A DNA stretch of 64,000 bases from Meconema thalassinum (GCA_946902985.2 OX336389.2:343764444-343828443), one strand, 5' to 3'; numbered from the stretch's first letter, positions 43,152 through 54,687 are shown. Notes: generated by a model not told the origin, from the sequence alone. Translations and numbers: made by a program.

Positions 43152-46127
43152 CAGGTGTTCTCAAATTTTTCTGTCGCGCCCCCCTTCTGAAACATGGAAT
43201 ATCTTGCGCCCCCCCCCCCTATTCTCATTTCCTTTCTTAGCACTTCTCATAGCCTACTCCCCCCCCCCCCGAAAAAAAACAACACACAAGATCTACTGTG
43301 TATGCTACTGCTTAATTAGGATTTCAACTACCAGTTACATTAATAATAATAATAATAATAACACAAAATTCATTATTCTTAGAGCACATCAAAGTACAAC
43401 AACTTTTTGTCATGCATAAAAATAAAAACAACTGCTGCACGTGCAGTTATTGGATTTGAGCAAATTTTGTTTGTTTCGCCAATTAGCTCTTTAGCTGTGA
43501 CACCTGTGTTCAGTGATGCTTTTCATATTTGAAAGCTCGTGACTTATAAATGACAATAGAAATAATATATACAATTTTCAACATAACTTTTTTCAAATTC
43601 ACAGTGTAATGTTAAAACTCTTCACCCATGAAAAAGTAAAACAGGAGAATAAAAGTGTACATGGATCAGAATTCGGTAATTCTCAGACACTTACGGAGTT
43701 AGTGTGATGTGTGAGCTTGAATTTGGGATGAAAGTAAATCCAGTCTTGGTTGGATGTATGCAACAGCAACCCGCAGCTCCCCTTCCAGCTGCAGCCGAGA
43801 CCGATGCTTCGTCTTGACGGATGCAATTGCGGAAAATGTTGACGCACACAAGTAAGTTGAAGCGAAGGGTAATAACAGGTCCACTGCTTTTCTTGATAAA
43901 ATGGGATATCCATTCCGAATCTGCACCCAAAAATTTTCAAGAGACTTCGTCTTAAATTCATTTCGAAGTACTCTGTCACTTGAGAGTTCTATTAGTTCCT
44001 CCTGTTCTGCCGTTGACTGGTGGGATGTTACGTTCGTTTCAAACGGACTGCGAATCCAGTCATTCTCAGTTGAAGGTTGTGGAAATCTACCCTCGAATTT
44101 TTCACGAAGGTCTTGGAGGTGTTCTACGACAATTCCACTAATTTGACAAATATCTAACTCATTTTCTTCCAGGAATTCATTGAGACAATGAAACATCTCA
44201 CAGTTACCTTTGTCCATCTGGGCTTTCCAAAGTTCAAGTTTTCTCTCAAAAGCAAGCATTTTGTCGCTTAGAATGAAAATATTACTATTTCGTCCTTGAA
44301 GTGACACGGTAAGTTCATTCATTTTTCAAACACGTCAGCCAAGTAGCACAGTATTAGAAGCCATTTCTCATCCAGAAACAGGGTTGCGAGTGTAGGACTG
44401 CTGTCCAATAGGAAAATACGAAGTTCATTCTTCAACTCCACAACGCGACGAAGGACTCGACCACGAGACAACCAACGTACCTCCGTGTGCAATAGAAGTA
44501 AATCATGTGTAGATTTCATCTCCTCGCAAAGAATGGAAAATAGCCGACTGTTTAAAGCTCTTGCTTTCACAAAATTTACAACACTAATTACATCGTTCAG
44601 CACTTTATTGACTTCCGGTTGTAGTACTTTTGAAGCCAATGCATCCCTGTGTATCATGCAATGTGTGAATTTTACAGAATTAGTAACAGCACTCACTCTT
44701 GCTCTGAAACCCTTTTTAGTTCCAGTAAATGCCGACGCCCCATCAGTACATATACCAACACAATTTTTACATGAGAGATTCTTGTCAATAAAAAAGGAAT
44801 TCATAAGAGAAAAAATATCTTCGCCTGTAGTCCGCCCTTCCAGAGCTTTACAAAATATAAAATCCTCGTGCATTTCTTTCTCATAACAGTAGCGTACAAA
44901 AACAAGAAGCTGGGCACTGTTTACGATATCAGCACTGTCCTCAAGTTGCAGGGCAAATTTTGGGCTATCATGTAGACGTGGTAGTAATTGATTTTTTTTT
45001 ATGTCAGAGGCTATTACATCAATACGACGAGTTACTCTATCATTTGAAAGCGGTATCGACTTCAAACATTCGCCGAACTTTTATCCATGCATGATCGCGC
45101 ACATTTTCACGGCTGCAGGAAGAAGTAATTTCTCACCAATAATATGTGGTGATTTGGATTTTGCAATTAAATAAGATACCTCCAAGGATGCTCTCAGCGC
45201 TTTCTTAGGAACTGTTGCGTGCTTTTCTAGGAATCTAACATTTCCTTTTAGTTGTTCCTCGTGCCGCTTAAAAATGCTAAAGGTTTACTTACACAGTCTG
45301 GATGTTTAATCTGCAAGTGTCTCATAAGTTTCACAGGCTTCAAACTGTCGTTTGCTAAAATCTCCAAACAAAGAACGCATTGAGGTTGTTCCTGATTATT
45401 ATTCAAAAGAATGCTGGTAAAGCCTAATTTCAGATAATCGTCTTGATATTTACGCACTTTCACTTTGTGTGTAGAATTAATAATCCTGATGGGAGCAGAA
45501 GTAGATGCGGAAGAACAATGGACTTTGTTTAAATTCGAACCTTGTTCTTTTTCCGAAGGAGGGCAAGCACTATCACTTTCATGGGGTCTCTTTTTACCAC
45601 ATCTAATAATCCACTTATCCATGGGTAATGGCGTCACTCGTATCAGTTTATTGTAAAGTTGGCTAACCACGCACTAGAATTCACCTGTTCACTCACTGTC
45701 TTTGAACTGACTAGAAAGGCCTAGCTGAATTCGAATCGGCAACGGCAGAAATGGAAGAATCCATTCTTGGAATCCATTCTTGAAAGGAAGTGGCGGTCAC
45801 ATTGCCAAGCGGTTTATTGTCATTAAGTGTTTGGTAAGGAGATGTCACTGCGGGTGGCGAGTGAAAGGGAGCTGTGTTGGAAATGTTACTCGCCACCTAT
45901 TCTCAGAATTCCTGCTGGCAGGATCTACTGGTCAGTTCTTGTGAAATAAGACAGCAAAGGTACGAGTTTATTATTCTTGAATGGTCTTGGGAGCTACCTG
46001 CTTATGATAGGTTCATGAAGATAATAATATTTGTTACAGAATATGAAATATAAATATTTCAATCAAAGCCGGCGCCCCCCTTTATCACTCTCTGCGCCCC
46101 CCCCCCCCCCCACTTTGAGAACCCCTG
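43152..46127 (-). mobile_element. hAT transposon, ZBED-like, nearly complete
   Basis: 2976 bp with ends CAGGTGTTCTCAAA and, inverted on the right, CAGGGGTTCTCAAA, the CAGxGGTTCTCAA terminus common in hAT elements. A perfect 8-bp TSD CGTTAAAT lies at 43144-43151 and 46128-46135. Subterminal poly-C runs (43208-43219, about 43259-43270, 46097-46111) are arranged on both sides next to GCGCC. The transposase lies on the minus strand. Confidence 0.95.
43699..45670 (-). pseudogene. hAT transposase (BED-finger type), three lesions
   Basis: The gene reads on the minus strand from 45670. The first ~140 codons hold a BED-type zinc finger (YLKLGFTSILL, CVLCLEILANDSLKPVKLMR, HLQIKHPD). A frameshift in a T-run near 45255 moves into FKRHEEQLKG; an in-frame TAA follows near 45080 (after KMCAIMHG). 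The catalytic part follows: LEDSADIVNSAQLLVFVRY, GICTDGASAFTGTKKG, THCMIHRDALASK, EVRWLSRG. A second one-base frameshift in an A-run at about 44320 leads to the C-terminal dimerisation region (MNELTVSLQGRN, PFASTYLCASTFSAIASVKT), ending at 43699. The intact protein would be about 650 residues, normal for ZBED5-like transposases. Both frameshifts lie in homopolymers, so sequencing error should be considered for them. Confidence 0.9.
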
Positions 46128-46135
46128 CGTTAAAT

Positions 46136-47127
46136 CGAACTAAATCAATACCTAACTTGATCTAACCTACGTCACTGTACACCAAAACTATTATCACATC
46201 ACAGTTTTAATATGAATCTCTATTTACGTACGTATCTCGTATTTACAATCGTTGATCCTCATCGTTTATCCTTAGCTACAAATTTTCACCTTGTCTAGTT
46301 GTCGTTAAATCCAATTCTATTTTTGAGATCATGTCACCTCATCCAAAATTCCGTAAGTAATTATTAGGCCTATATTAATAAATCGTAGTAATTTCAAATT
46401 ATTATTATGCCCTCTTGTGTTATTATTATTATTGTTATTATTTATTTCATAGGATATATTTTATTTAGGTCACAATTTAATCGTAATACACCCTAATTAT
46501 TCACTTATCAATTATTTATTATTGCTGTAATTATTTCCAATTTATTCCCCCGAGTACACTGCATATTCGCAGCTTCATTTCCACAATTCTCATTATACCA
46601 AAATATTGCAACGTAGTATCTTTTAACTCCATAATTCACTTTACATTCACATTATCATTTTCATCAATATCGTCGAATTAACCTTCACAATCGAAAAATC
46701 TGCTCACAATACGCAATTTACCTTAATTTCATAATACAAGACATGATAACATTCTCTTTCTCAAAATCTGCTGATCATAACCATGGCGTACCATCTTCAA
46801 ATAATTCGTGAACTAAATCCAGACTAAATAATTCGTCATTTCACTTTCAAACTCTCTTCACAACACTATTATTCCTTCCTAAAATTTTATATAATAAAAT
46901 TATTTATTATTTTTTTACAATAAGGAAAAAAAACATTACCTCAATTTAATCGCGTATCGTCATCGTTGATTGCCCTATCACACGCCATCAATATTCAGAT
47001 CACCTGACATTATTATTCTAATGTTTGCTCGCCCTGTACAACATTTATAAAACACTTTCTACAAAATTCATGCTAGAATAACCATTAGCCCAGGTCAATG
47101 GTGTCTTAAGTCTACTTTCATCTGATC
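46136..47127. other. AT-rich spacer
   Basis: Very AT-rich with TTA/ATT runs near 46400-46450. No feature supported. Confidence 0.45.
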
Positions 47128-47499
47128 CAGGGACGACCAGTCTATGCACGCTCGGCGTGCCAGCTATGCTTCGCCACACGCCGACAGGTTGACTTCTGCC
47201 TTTCTTGGCTGGACTGCCTGCCCTGACTGCAGGTGCGTCGGACCGAGTCAAGTTGGGATCGCCTACCCACCGGACGTAATGTAAACAAACAAAGAAACAA
47301 ACAAACTGTTCGTCCAATGCGTTGGTTGTCCGACACAATTGCATTGTGTTTCTCACGTTTCTCCGCGTACCGGTACTTGAAGATTACGTGCTTAGCATTA
47401 AAACAGTCAGAAATATTGATAAGGTATCGTGGGAGTCATTTAAGACATTGCAATTTTGAGCACATTTTTATTTTTCTTGTTTTCAATTTGTTTAAATCT

Positions 47500-48290
47500 G
47501 TTTTCATATTTACAATATGCTCAATGTTTGGTACGATTGTTTGAGAAACTATCAACCGGAGGCTGTTTCGCAGGTTATCGTCAGACATCAGAGCGCGATG
47601 CCGTGATTTTGTAAGTTTCGATGCAGAGAAAAACGTTTCGCAGACATACTGTTATCCAAACATTGATAACACTTGTGCGGCCTACCTATGCAATTTCGGT
47701 ATTCTTGCTGTGGTAACTTTGAATATATATTGTTGATTCATTTACGGGCTTTGCGACACCGTGGTCATGTAGTCCCGTGTACTTGGGTGTGTGTGTGTGT
47801 GATTTGTATGATCACCTGTGTTATTGTGATGGCTGTATTAGTGTGTGTATTTGTAATTCAAATGGGGATTGGGAAGGAGGCGACCTTGGCCTTAAGTTAG
47901 GAACCATCCCGGCATTCACCTGGAGTTGAAGTGGAAAACCACGGAAAACCATTTCTAAGATGGTCGAGGTGGGAATCGAACCCGCCCCTTCTCACTTTTG
48001 CCTCATGAGGCTGAGTATACCCCATTCCAGCCCTCAGACCAGAATTAAATTTCTTGGCAGAGCCGGGAATCGAACCCGGGCCTCCGCGGTGACATTCATG
48101 AGTGCTAACCACTACGCAACGAGGCGGACATTTTGAATAGAAATCGGGCAGATTTTTCACAGAGTCAAAAATATCCTTAAGTCGAGTGCTACATTGCAAA
48201 TGGCTTGACGAACAAATAAAAAGCAGCTCAAAGATTTGTAAATTCTTGAAATTTGCGAGAGAAAAAAAAACGAACACCCATAGTCAAACG
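47500..48290 (-). pseudogene. hAT transposase C-terminal remnant, split by a SINE
   Basis: On the minus strand 48277-48129 reads FANFKNLQIFELLFICSSSH then LKDIFDSVKNLPDFYSK. After the SINE at 47740-48128 the reading resumes around 47660 as QYVCETFFSASKLTKSRHRA, LMSDDNLRNSLRLIVSQT. These correspond to the hAT region FxxL...F and the dimerisation motif YxCExxFSxxKxxKxxxRxxLxDxxLxxxLRI. It is a different copy and family branch from 43152-46127. Possible termini are discussed in the findings. Confidence 0.7.
47740..48128 (-). mobile_element. tRNA-derived SINE, family B, full length
   Basis: Complete from the tail (TTGTTGATTCATTTACGGGC, hairpin to GTAGTCCCGTGTACTTGGG) through CATCCCGGCATTCACCTGGA to the inverted head GGGAATCGAACCCGGGCCTC...CCACTACGCAACGAGGCGG. 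A short TSD TTTGAATA lies at about 47718-47725 and 48132-48139. It is inserted in the hAT transposase remnant. Confidence 0.9.
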
Positions 48291-48465
48291 TTACGCTACA
48301 TATTGGCAACTCCAGCTATCTGATATGACATCTAGCGGTAAAAATGAGAGACCTACCAAGTAGGTGACTGTTTGTATATGGTGTCTTGTATTGGTAAGCA
48401 GATCGTGGTAAATTCTTCGTGTTTATACATAAGTAATAAGTTTTACTCGTTGATAAGAGTGCAAA

Positions 48466-48810
48466 ATGAGTAAAAGCGAAGTATATTGCTCAGTTTACGG
48501 CTGTAAGTCGATGTATAAGAGGGCTGCGGATATACTTTTTCATCACTTTCCAAAAGATGCAAATAGCAAAGGCCGAAAGGTGACGATACCAAATAAATAC
48601 GGGCAACAAGAGCGGGTTGGACCACTCACCACTACACTCAATAACGACAGGACGGGTTGTTCACTTACGCCGAGCCAAGCCGCACCTAGACAGCCAAGCA
48701 CAATCTCGCCGAGCCAAGCCGTACCAAGACAGCCAAGCCTACACCAGCCGAGGACAGCCAAGCTTCATCAGTCAGGTATCCTTCCCCGCTCTCTAGTTCA
48801 TTTCCAATAA
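48466..48810 (+). CDS. THAP-like N-terminal zinc-finger ORF, incomplete domain
   Basis: A 114-codon frame. Residues 1-31 (MSKSEVYCSVYGCKSMYKRA, then LFHHFPKD) match the start of a THAP domain: the first two zinc ligands C8 and C13 and the FHxFPxD strand. The second half of the domain (the AVPTIF region and CxxH ligands) is missing; instead residues 70-105 are Pro/Ser/Gln-rich with repeats of PSQAxPRQPS, encoded by an imperfect minisatellite. It could be exon 1 of a THAP gene read into its intron, a decayed THAP transposase (Kolobok- or P-like), or a recent chimera. The ATG follows GTGCAAA. The finger should not fold as it stands. Confidence 0.45.
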   Translation: MSKSEVYCSVYGCKSMYKRAADILFHHFPKDANSKGRKVTIPNKYGQQERVGPLTTTLNNDRTGCSLTPSQAAPRQPSTISPSQAVPRQPSLHQPRTAKLHQSGILPRSLVHFQ

Positions 48811-50665
48811 CCCTACCAACCGCCATCACCTCGCTCTCCGATATCCGAGCTATTCCACTACGAGTCATATAGGCCTAATTTGACTTCGCAGGGTTAATAC
48901 CTACCATCGAAATCAAGCAATTCCTGTCTACCCCGAGTTTTAATACAAGATAAACTCATCCCTTCACCCTACCAAGCAGTAAATAATTTCTAGAGTCTAT
49001 GGTACAGTGAGCAAACTCAAATATAGCTTTTTAACGCAACAGCGCCATGACTCGAACTGCACAAAAACAAATACCAGCAGACAACCGATGCTTGATAATA
49101 TGCAATTGACACATAAACTCCAGTGGAACACACAAATTGGATCACGTGTATCGCACATTTATACATACACACAATTGAAAATAACACTGTCATTATTTTA
49201 GGGACCACATTTATTGATTATAACCGAAAAATAAAAAGTGTTCCATATCAAACGCGTGTTATTGAGTATTTTTACCCTACTTATCCAGACCGTCCGCAGC
49301 GCCCCAAGTGTTAGTTTGAGTTGCCAATCCTCACGATCAAATAATATCAAGTAATATTACAGGTAGCAAAATAAGGGACACCTGTGCGCGACCGTTTGCC
49401 GTTCGACACAGTGACGGGCTGAAGGCAGTACGAGAGGGACTGAGACTGGAAAGCGTGCGAGACAGACATACAGTATAATCTTTCTCCACTATCACTGCAA
49501 GGCCGTACGCGCCAGAAACACGCCAGCGTGAAGCCAGCGTGCCAGCGCGCCGGACGTGCTGTTTGGCCACCTCTGAATTCTATATTTCTCACTCGAAATA
49601 AAGTAAAATATTTGTTATGCACTGCAACTTCAGTTTCCACAAAATTTAATGGCTAATTATAATTATTAGAAAAAATGTAACTGCTATCTGCAATACCAGA
49701 AAATTATGTTATTATAAACTTTACCGTAAAGAAAAAATACACTAAAAGAGAAATTACTAGCACTTAAACTAGAGATTACAAAAGGTAATTTGCTTAAACT
49801 AGAGATTACAAAAGGTAATTTGCTTTACTTGCTATCATCGGCATTCATCCTGGGTTAAGATTGTCTAATTCCCATGTGGTAGTCTCCTCGCCTCCTCGTT
49901 TTGGCTTTATCCAGGAGTTGAAATTTCCGTTTTCTCCCAATTTGTTTGGTTTAAGCTTGCATGGTGAATAATATGTTAACCATTCCTAAATTCTTCACGT
50001 TGATTAAGTCGTAGCATATGGTCACAATTTATAAGAAAATATAACACTTTTTGCACGTATAGTTCGTTGATTTGATGTTACAAATAATTAACTGAATTTA
50101 AGCTTGCAATATTCTTTTGAATTAACGCTAGATTTCACTTCAATATTACTCAATTTAATTTCACATGTGACGTAACTTTTTCTGACAAGAGTAAGACCTC
50201 GCGGCCAACTTACTTCCTCTTTGTACTGCAAAATTCACTCTCAAAATTTATCGTAAGAATCCACACTGATTTCCACTTGCACTGATTTAATTGTATATTC
50301 GATGGCTCACTCATAATACTGCACTAGAGTTTACAATCCTTTTGCACTCGCGTCTCCTCGATACTTAATATTTCACGGCGAGATGCGACGCACGTCAGGC
50401 TAGTTCAAAAGCCCATGTGATACCAGACATGGAAATATTTGTCTGTCTTCTCTCATCAAGAGTAGAACCAATGATATTTCAGCATACAGTTCCACTCCCG
50501 CTTCCGATAAATATAAACTATATTCCATTCTGCTCCTTACAGTATTGTAAGTAGGTTTGCCAAGATAATTTTGGGGCTACCTAGTTGCACGGCGAATTGT
50601 GGAGCGAGAATGTTGTGCGAGGATGTAAGCATTAGACAACATATCATAAAAAAGGTCATAAAGTC
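48811..50665. other. Spacer with a hAT-like terminus and a 28-bp duplication
   Basis: Ends of interest: GTTTGGCCACCTCTG at 49561-49575, which inverted is a hAT-type terminus, and a direct tandem duplication (TAAACTAGAGATTACAAAAG and following bases) at 49767-49822. No gene supported. AT-rich beyond 49580. Confidence 0.45.
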
Positions 50666-51343
50666 TTGGATTCGTTTAAAAGCAGGTGGAGGGGGGGGGG
50701 AATGCTTAAGGTAGCCTACCTGCACCAAATGAAGCATCAGCAAGAGGGCTACTGGGTGGACGGGGTAAGAAGTGTACTGGAAAGATTAGGAATGGGTTAT
50801 CTATGGGATAGGGACTTACAAAGAGAGGAAGGTAGGGTGTGTAAAAAAGTGTGTAGAAGGGTTAATGACGTAGAGTTGCAGGTGCTAAGAGAAGAGTGCA
50901 CCAGTAGGAGAACCTTAACGGAGTTCTGCGAAATATGGAACTTTATGAGCATAAAGCCTCAATGCCTAATGAAAAGAGAAATGAGAGGGATAATTTGGTG
51001 GTTAATGGGGGTGTATAAGAACAAAGCGTTGAGAGAAGTAGGAAAAGAGGACATTTGCCTGTTTTGTGGGAAGGTTATGGGTGCAGCGCACCTGATCAGG
51101 GAATGCACGGAAATTAAAATGATAAGAACAAAGTTTGTTGACAAAGCAGATCTAAACAGAATAGAAAATGAAAATGAGTATCACACTTTAATTAAATTAC
51201 TAAAAAGGGAATGGGGGAAAGCAGGTCAATTAGCAAAATATTTTAATACCATCAGGGCAATGTGGAATAAGAAAACGTCGGATGAGATTCAGAACAAAGA
51301 TGCATGTAAATTAAGCATTCAAGTACAGGAGATGGCTTCCTAA
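50666..51343 (+). pseudogene. LINE-like ORF2 C-terminal fragment
   Basis: A clean open frame of 225 codons, after a poly-G stretch at 50690-50700. The peptide has LKVAYLHQMKHQQEGYWVDG, LERLGMGYLWDRD, a Trp-rich middle (IIWWLMGVYKNKALREVGKE) and a zinc-knuckle-like CLFCGKVMGAAHLIRECTEI (C-x2-C-x8-H-x4-C). This order matches the region after the reverse transcriptase in several LINE clades, where a CCHC motif sits near the end. RT motifs are absent, so this would be a strongly 5'-truncated copy. No poly-A or TSD was found, so a host gene cannot be excluded. The true start is uncertain; M50702 is an alternative. Confidence 0.5.
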
Positions 51344-52258
51344 GCTATAAATCTTGTTAAAGCCTAGGAGAGCCTATCTGTATTAACTAGGTAGCCTATA
51401 CGATTACTACAGTACAGCCACATATTGCTGTCTGTAGATTTTTCCTGTGAGTTTGATGGGTTTTTTTTCCTTACTACAAAGCTTATCAGACTCTTACAGT
51501 CAGTAAGGGCTCGATAGGGAAATAAAAGTAATTCTTTCTGTGATGTGTCTCCCATGGAGAACTGTCAAAAAATGAAGAACACTGTGTCCACATTTATGAT
51601 TAAGAAAGAACTTTGTGCAGTCTCCATCAGAAAAGTTGCCCAGTGATATTGTGCTTGAAGATAACTACTGCAAAGCATTATTAAGTTTTGAAATAACTAG
51701 GAAGCTATGAAATGCCGAATGAACATTTGGTTTAATTATCTAACGCCATACTGTAAATTTATGTTATCTATGTGTTTATTGTCTGTATGTCACGATATGA
51801 CTCTCTGAGTTAAAGTGACAATTAACAAGTAGATTTGGTTTAAATAAATGTTTATATACATTGTAAAAAAATGTTTATATACATTCTGCTCCGTAAGTAT
51901 TATAAAATAAGTGTGTTTCTCGACATGACAAATACTGCAGTTTTTTTACGATTTTTTCTGTGCAGGTGTGCAAACTCATCTTTCCAAGGTTGTGCGGGTT
52001 ATAACACTTTATTTTAAGGAACAATCTCTCGTATGGAAGCATTTTGATTAAATGAACATTAACACACATGGATATTACAAAATTGTGTGCATCCTTGCGA
52101 AGAGGATAGGTTTTAATACCAAACAATAGTACTTATCGAACATCGCATTGTACAAATATCCATCAAAAGATGGATCATACACTCATTGAGATCTGTGCCC
52201 TGTCACACATCTTCCATCAACTGATGCTGTATGGCGTCGTTACTTAGCGATCATTGCA
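51344..52258. other. AT-rich spacer
   Basis: Holds a short direct duplication (AATGTTTATATACATT) at about 51847 and 51871. No gene supported. Confidence 0.45.
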
Positions 52259-52384
52259 AAACACTTCGACATCACCTACATTTAATTCTTAACACAAGGG
52301 CTGACATATGTCCTAGAAAACACTCCCACATCACCTACATTTAATTCTTAACACAAGGGCTGACATACCGTATATCCTAGAAAA
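52259..52384 (+). repeat. Tandem duplication, about 62 bp, two copies
   Basis: AAACACT...CACATCACCTACATTTAATTC through AGGGCTGACAT...CCTAGAAAA is repeated immediately, with a few substitutions and a 4-bp insertion in the second copy. Confidence 0.85.
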
Positions 52385-52604
52385 TGGCGGCTCATGAATT
52401 GTTTCAAGGGAATCTCCACCAGAATGCGTTCAACCCGATGCCTCGTATTATCACAGTCCGTAGTTCAACCTCCTCGAGTATTGGATACGTTCACAGTATG
52501 TATTTATTTGCTTATTTATTTCAAAATTGAATCGCATACGGATACATTTATTTGCTCTATACTGCCATTATGTTCTTGTTCATATTCTGTTTGCATTATA
52601 GGCT

Positions 52605-52880
52605 ACCCGAAACCCCGTGACTCTACAGCCCATGAAGGGACTAGGCCTACCAAGCGACCGCTGCCCAGCCATTTGGTATGGGGCGACACGTGGTCAGCGG
52701 GCCGTTAATCTTAGTCTCCGTGACCGGGGCGCTTACTCGCTGTCAGACAGCTACTCAATTATCATCACGAGGCTGAGTAGGCTACACCCCGTTCCAGCTT
52801 TCACGTCAGTTTCTAAAATTCCCTGACGGGGCCTCTGGGTGTGAGGCAGGTGCGTTACCCCAACACCAAGGGGCCGGCAA
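52605..52880 (-). mobile_element. tRNA-derived SINE, family E
   Basis: On the plus strand it runs from the tail side (CTACAGCCCATGAAGGGACT) through CGTTAATCTTAGTCTCCGTG, ATCACGAGGCTGAGTAGGCT and TCTAAAATTCCCTGACGGGG to the inverted tRNA-like head GTGCGTTACCCCAACACCAA. It pairs with the plus-strand copy at 54134-54430. Confidence 0.8.
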
Positions 52881-53454
52881 TATAATTTTTGTTTTTCTGA
52901 TAGTTTTTAAATGAGATTCACGTTTTATCGTTATATATTTGATAGTGACCTACAATTTATTCAATCTTTTCATGATTGATTATGGTTTCTGAAGAATTTG
53001 GATGTTTGCATTATAAAGATGTCTCTTTGAATTCTAGGAGCCGTTGGCACTGTGACCTTTACCTCCACACAGTTGGGTTTCACTTCTAACATTTTGCACA
53101 CAAACATATTATCTTGGTAATACCTTCGGCAGGAAATTGACAGCATTAATAACAAAAGTAAGGTGTATCAAAATAATATCGACTCAGTGCGCCACTCATA
53201 TATAAGAATATGAAAAAATAATTAGAGCTGATATTCTTTATCTCCCGTCGTCGTAGGACAATAAGCTTGCGATGGTAACTTACTGTCTGGCAATAATTAC
53301 AGCAACAGGAAGAAAGCATCTAACCACTAATATGAAATTCCTAACTACAGTAGTAGACCCTATGCTACTGTTCTAAACTAACCGTACTGTGCCTTTCCCT
53401 TGATTTGTTTTGCCTACTTTCATTTTTGCTAAAAAAAATAGACTTCGAGATCTA
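52881..53454. other. Unassigned spacer
   Basis: No supported feature. Confidence 0.4.
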
Positions 53455-53765
53455 TACGGGCCAAATGTCAATGTGTCTGTATATGTGTGTGCCCATCCCC
53501 TCCCCCTATGAAATCAAATACCACGAAAACGAATTGAACCAAATTTGGTACAAAGGTAGCACTAGCAAAGGACCCGTCATTGTCATGTTTTATATCGCCG
53601 CCATCTTATCGAAAACGAAAGGCGACCACCCAAATTTTCTAAGCTTAGATCAAATTACGACTAAACTAATCATCGGATCTCTCCCAAATTTCGAAAAACA
53701 ATGCTTTCATGTGCAAAGCGTCTGACGCTCAAACTACAACATGGCGGCCGTGTGAATCATGCAAG
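53455..53765 (+). repeat. 350-bp-class dispersed repeat, copy 1
   Basis: Shares ATTTGGTACAAAGGTAGCAC, the TGTTTTATATCGCCGCCATC segment and a final ACATGGCGGCCGTGTGAATC part with two adjacent copies at 59653-60375. One frame (LNQIWYKGSTSKG...VMFYIAAIL) is similar in copies 1 and 2 but not 3, so coding is unlikely. The sequence contains YY1/Pho-like motifs. Confidence 0.8.
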
Positions 53766-54133
53766 GATTATAATTTACAACTTATGATCCAATGAATCAT
53801 TGTTCACAGTATTTGACGTTCAGATAGTTTTATTTAAGGGCCTTCTGTTGTCAAAGTGATAACATCCTGATACTGTATTTTATGCTTAGCCGCCATCTTG
53901 AAATAATAAAATATAAAATTAAATAACTCTCAACACATAAGAGTTACTGTAACGAAAGTTAGTGACAGTGTAGAACCGTATATGTGGCCCTGTATGGCCA
54001 AGGCAAAACTACACCCTCTCCTTACATAGAAGATACTATAGAGCATATAGTCCCTCCTCCCATTTATGAAATTCTGAGTCTAGATCATGGATAACCTAAG
54101 GCACCAACTTCTTTGAAATATTGAAAGGGGGAG
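53766..54133. other. Unassigned spacer
   Basis: Another GCCGCCATCTTG motif lies at 53890-53901; otherwise nothing. Confidence 0.45.
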
Positions 54134-54430
54134 AGTGAACTATGCCGGTCCCGTGGTGTTGGGGTATCGCGCCTGCCTCGCACCCGGAGGCCCCGGGTTT
54201 GATTCCTGGATTTTAGAAACTGATGTGAGGGCTGGAACGGGGTGCACTCTGCCTCGTGAGGACAATTGAGTAGATGCCTGACAGTGAGGCAGCGCTCCAG
54301 TCACGGAGACCAAGATTAACGGCCGAGGGGACCCGACGCGCTGACCACCCTTCACCCCGTAAGTAGCCCAAATGACTGGGCAGCGGTTGCTTGGTAGGTT
54401 GAGGCCCTTCTTGGGCTGTAGCGCCACGTT
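54134..54430 (+). mobile_element. tRNA-derived SINE, family E, near full length
   Basis: Head CCGGTCCCGTGGTGTTGGGG (A-box) and GGGTTTGATTCCTGG (B-box), then TTAGAAACTGATGTGAGGGC, CTCTGCCTCGTGAGGACAAT, TCACGGAGACCAAGATTAAC and the end TTCTTGGGCTGTAGCGCCAC followed by a T-rich (TTTTTGTTTTG) stretch. About 300 bp. Confidence 0.88.
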
Positions 54431-54632
54431 TTTTGTTTTTGTTTTGTTTTTGAGGTCAAACTATGCAACAGTAGCTTATATTAGTAGGCCTAATATACCT
54501 GGGTATGGTATAGTGTTAATACAAGGTATTAGTGGTGTTAGAACACACTATATGCTTTGAAGGAACAATCACGGTAGGTCTGTTGCCTGTTTCCTTTTTG
54601 CTTTCCGGCAAAAGTGTTGCGTCTCAGTTCAT

Positions 54633-54687
54633 ACCAGGGGCATATGACCTCGTAGTTCCGCCCCTTAAAACAACAATAACTAATTAA
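54633..54687 (+). mobile_element. 55-bp hairpin mini-retroposon, copy 3
   Basis: Lies between two copies of a 10-bp TSD CTCAGTTCAT (54623-54632 and 54688-54697). It contains a GGGGC / GCCCC hairpin (54637-54664) with the inner sequence ATATGACCTCGTAGTTCC, and the tail TTAAAACAACAATAACTAAT. It has the same design and tail as the copies at 24026 and 41627 but a diverged loop, and the opposite orientation. Confidence 0.8.

Noticed and set aside
43152..46127. Domesticated ZBED host gene
   Set aside because: Intact transposon ends and a perfect 8-bp TSD, together with a stop and frameshifts, indicate a mobile element rather than a host gene.
47056..47356. 103-codon minus-strand ORF with DEQFVCFFVCLHYV
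   Set aside because: No recognisable domain, and the part near 47128-47290 is probably the GC-rich subterminal region of a hAT-like element.
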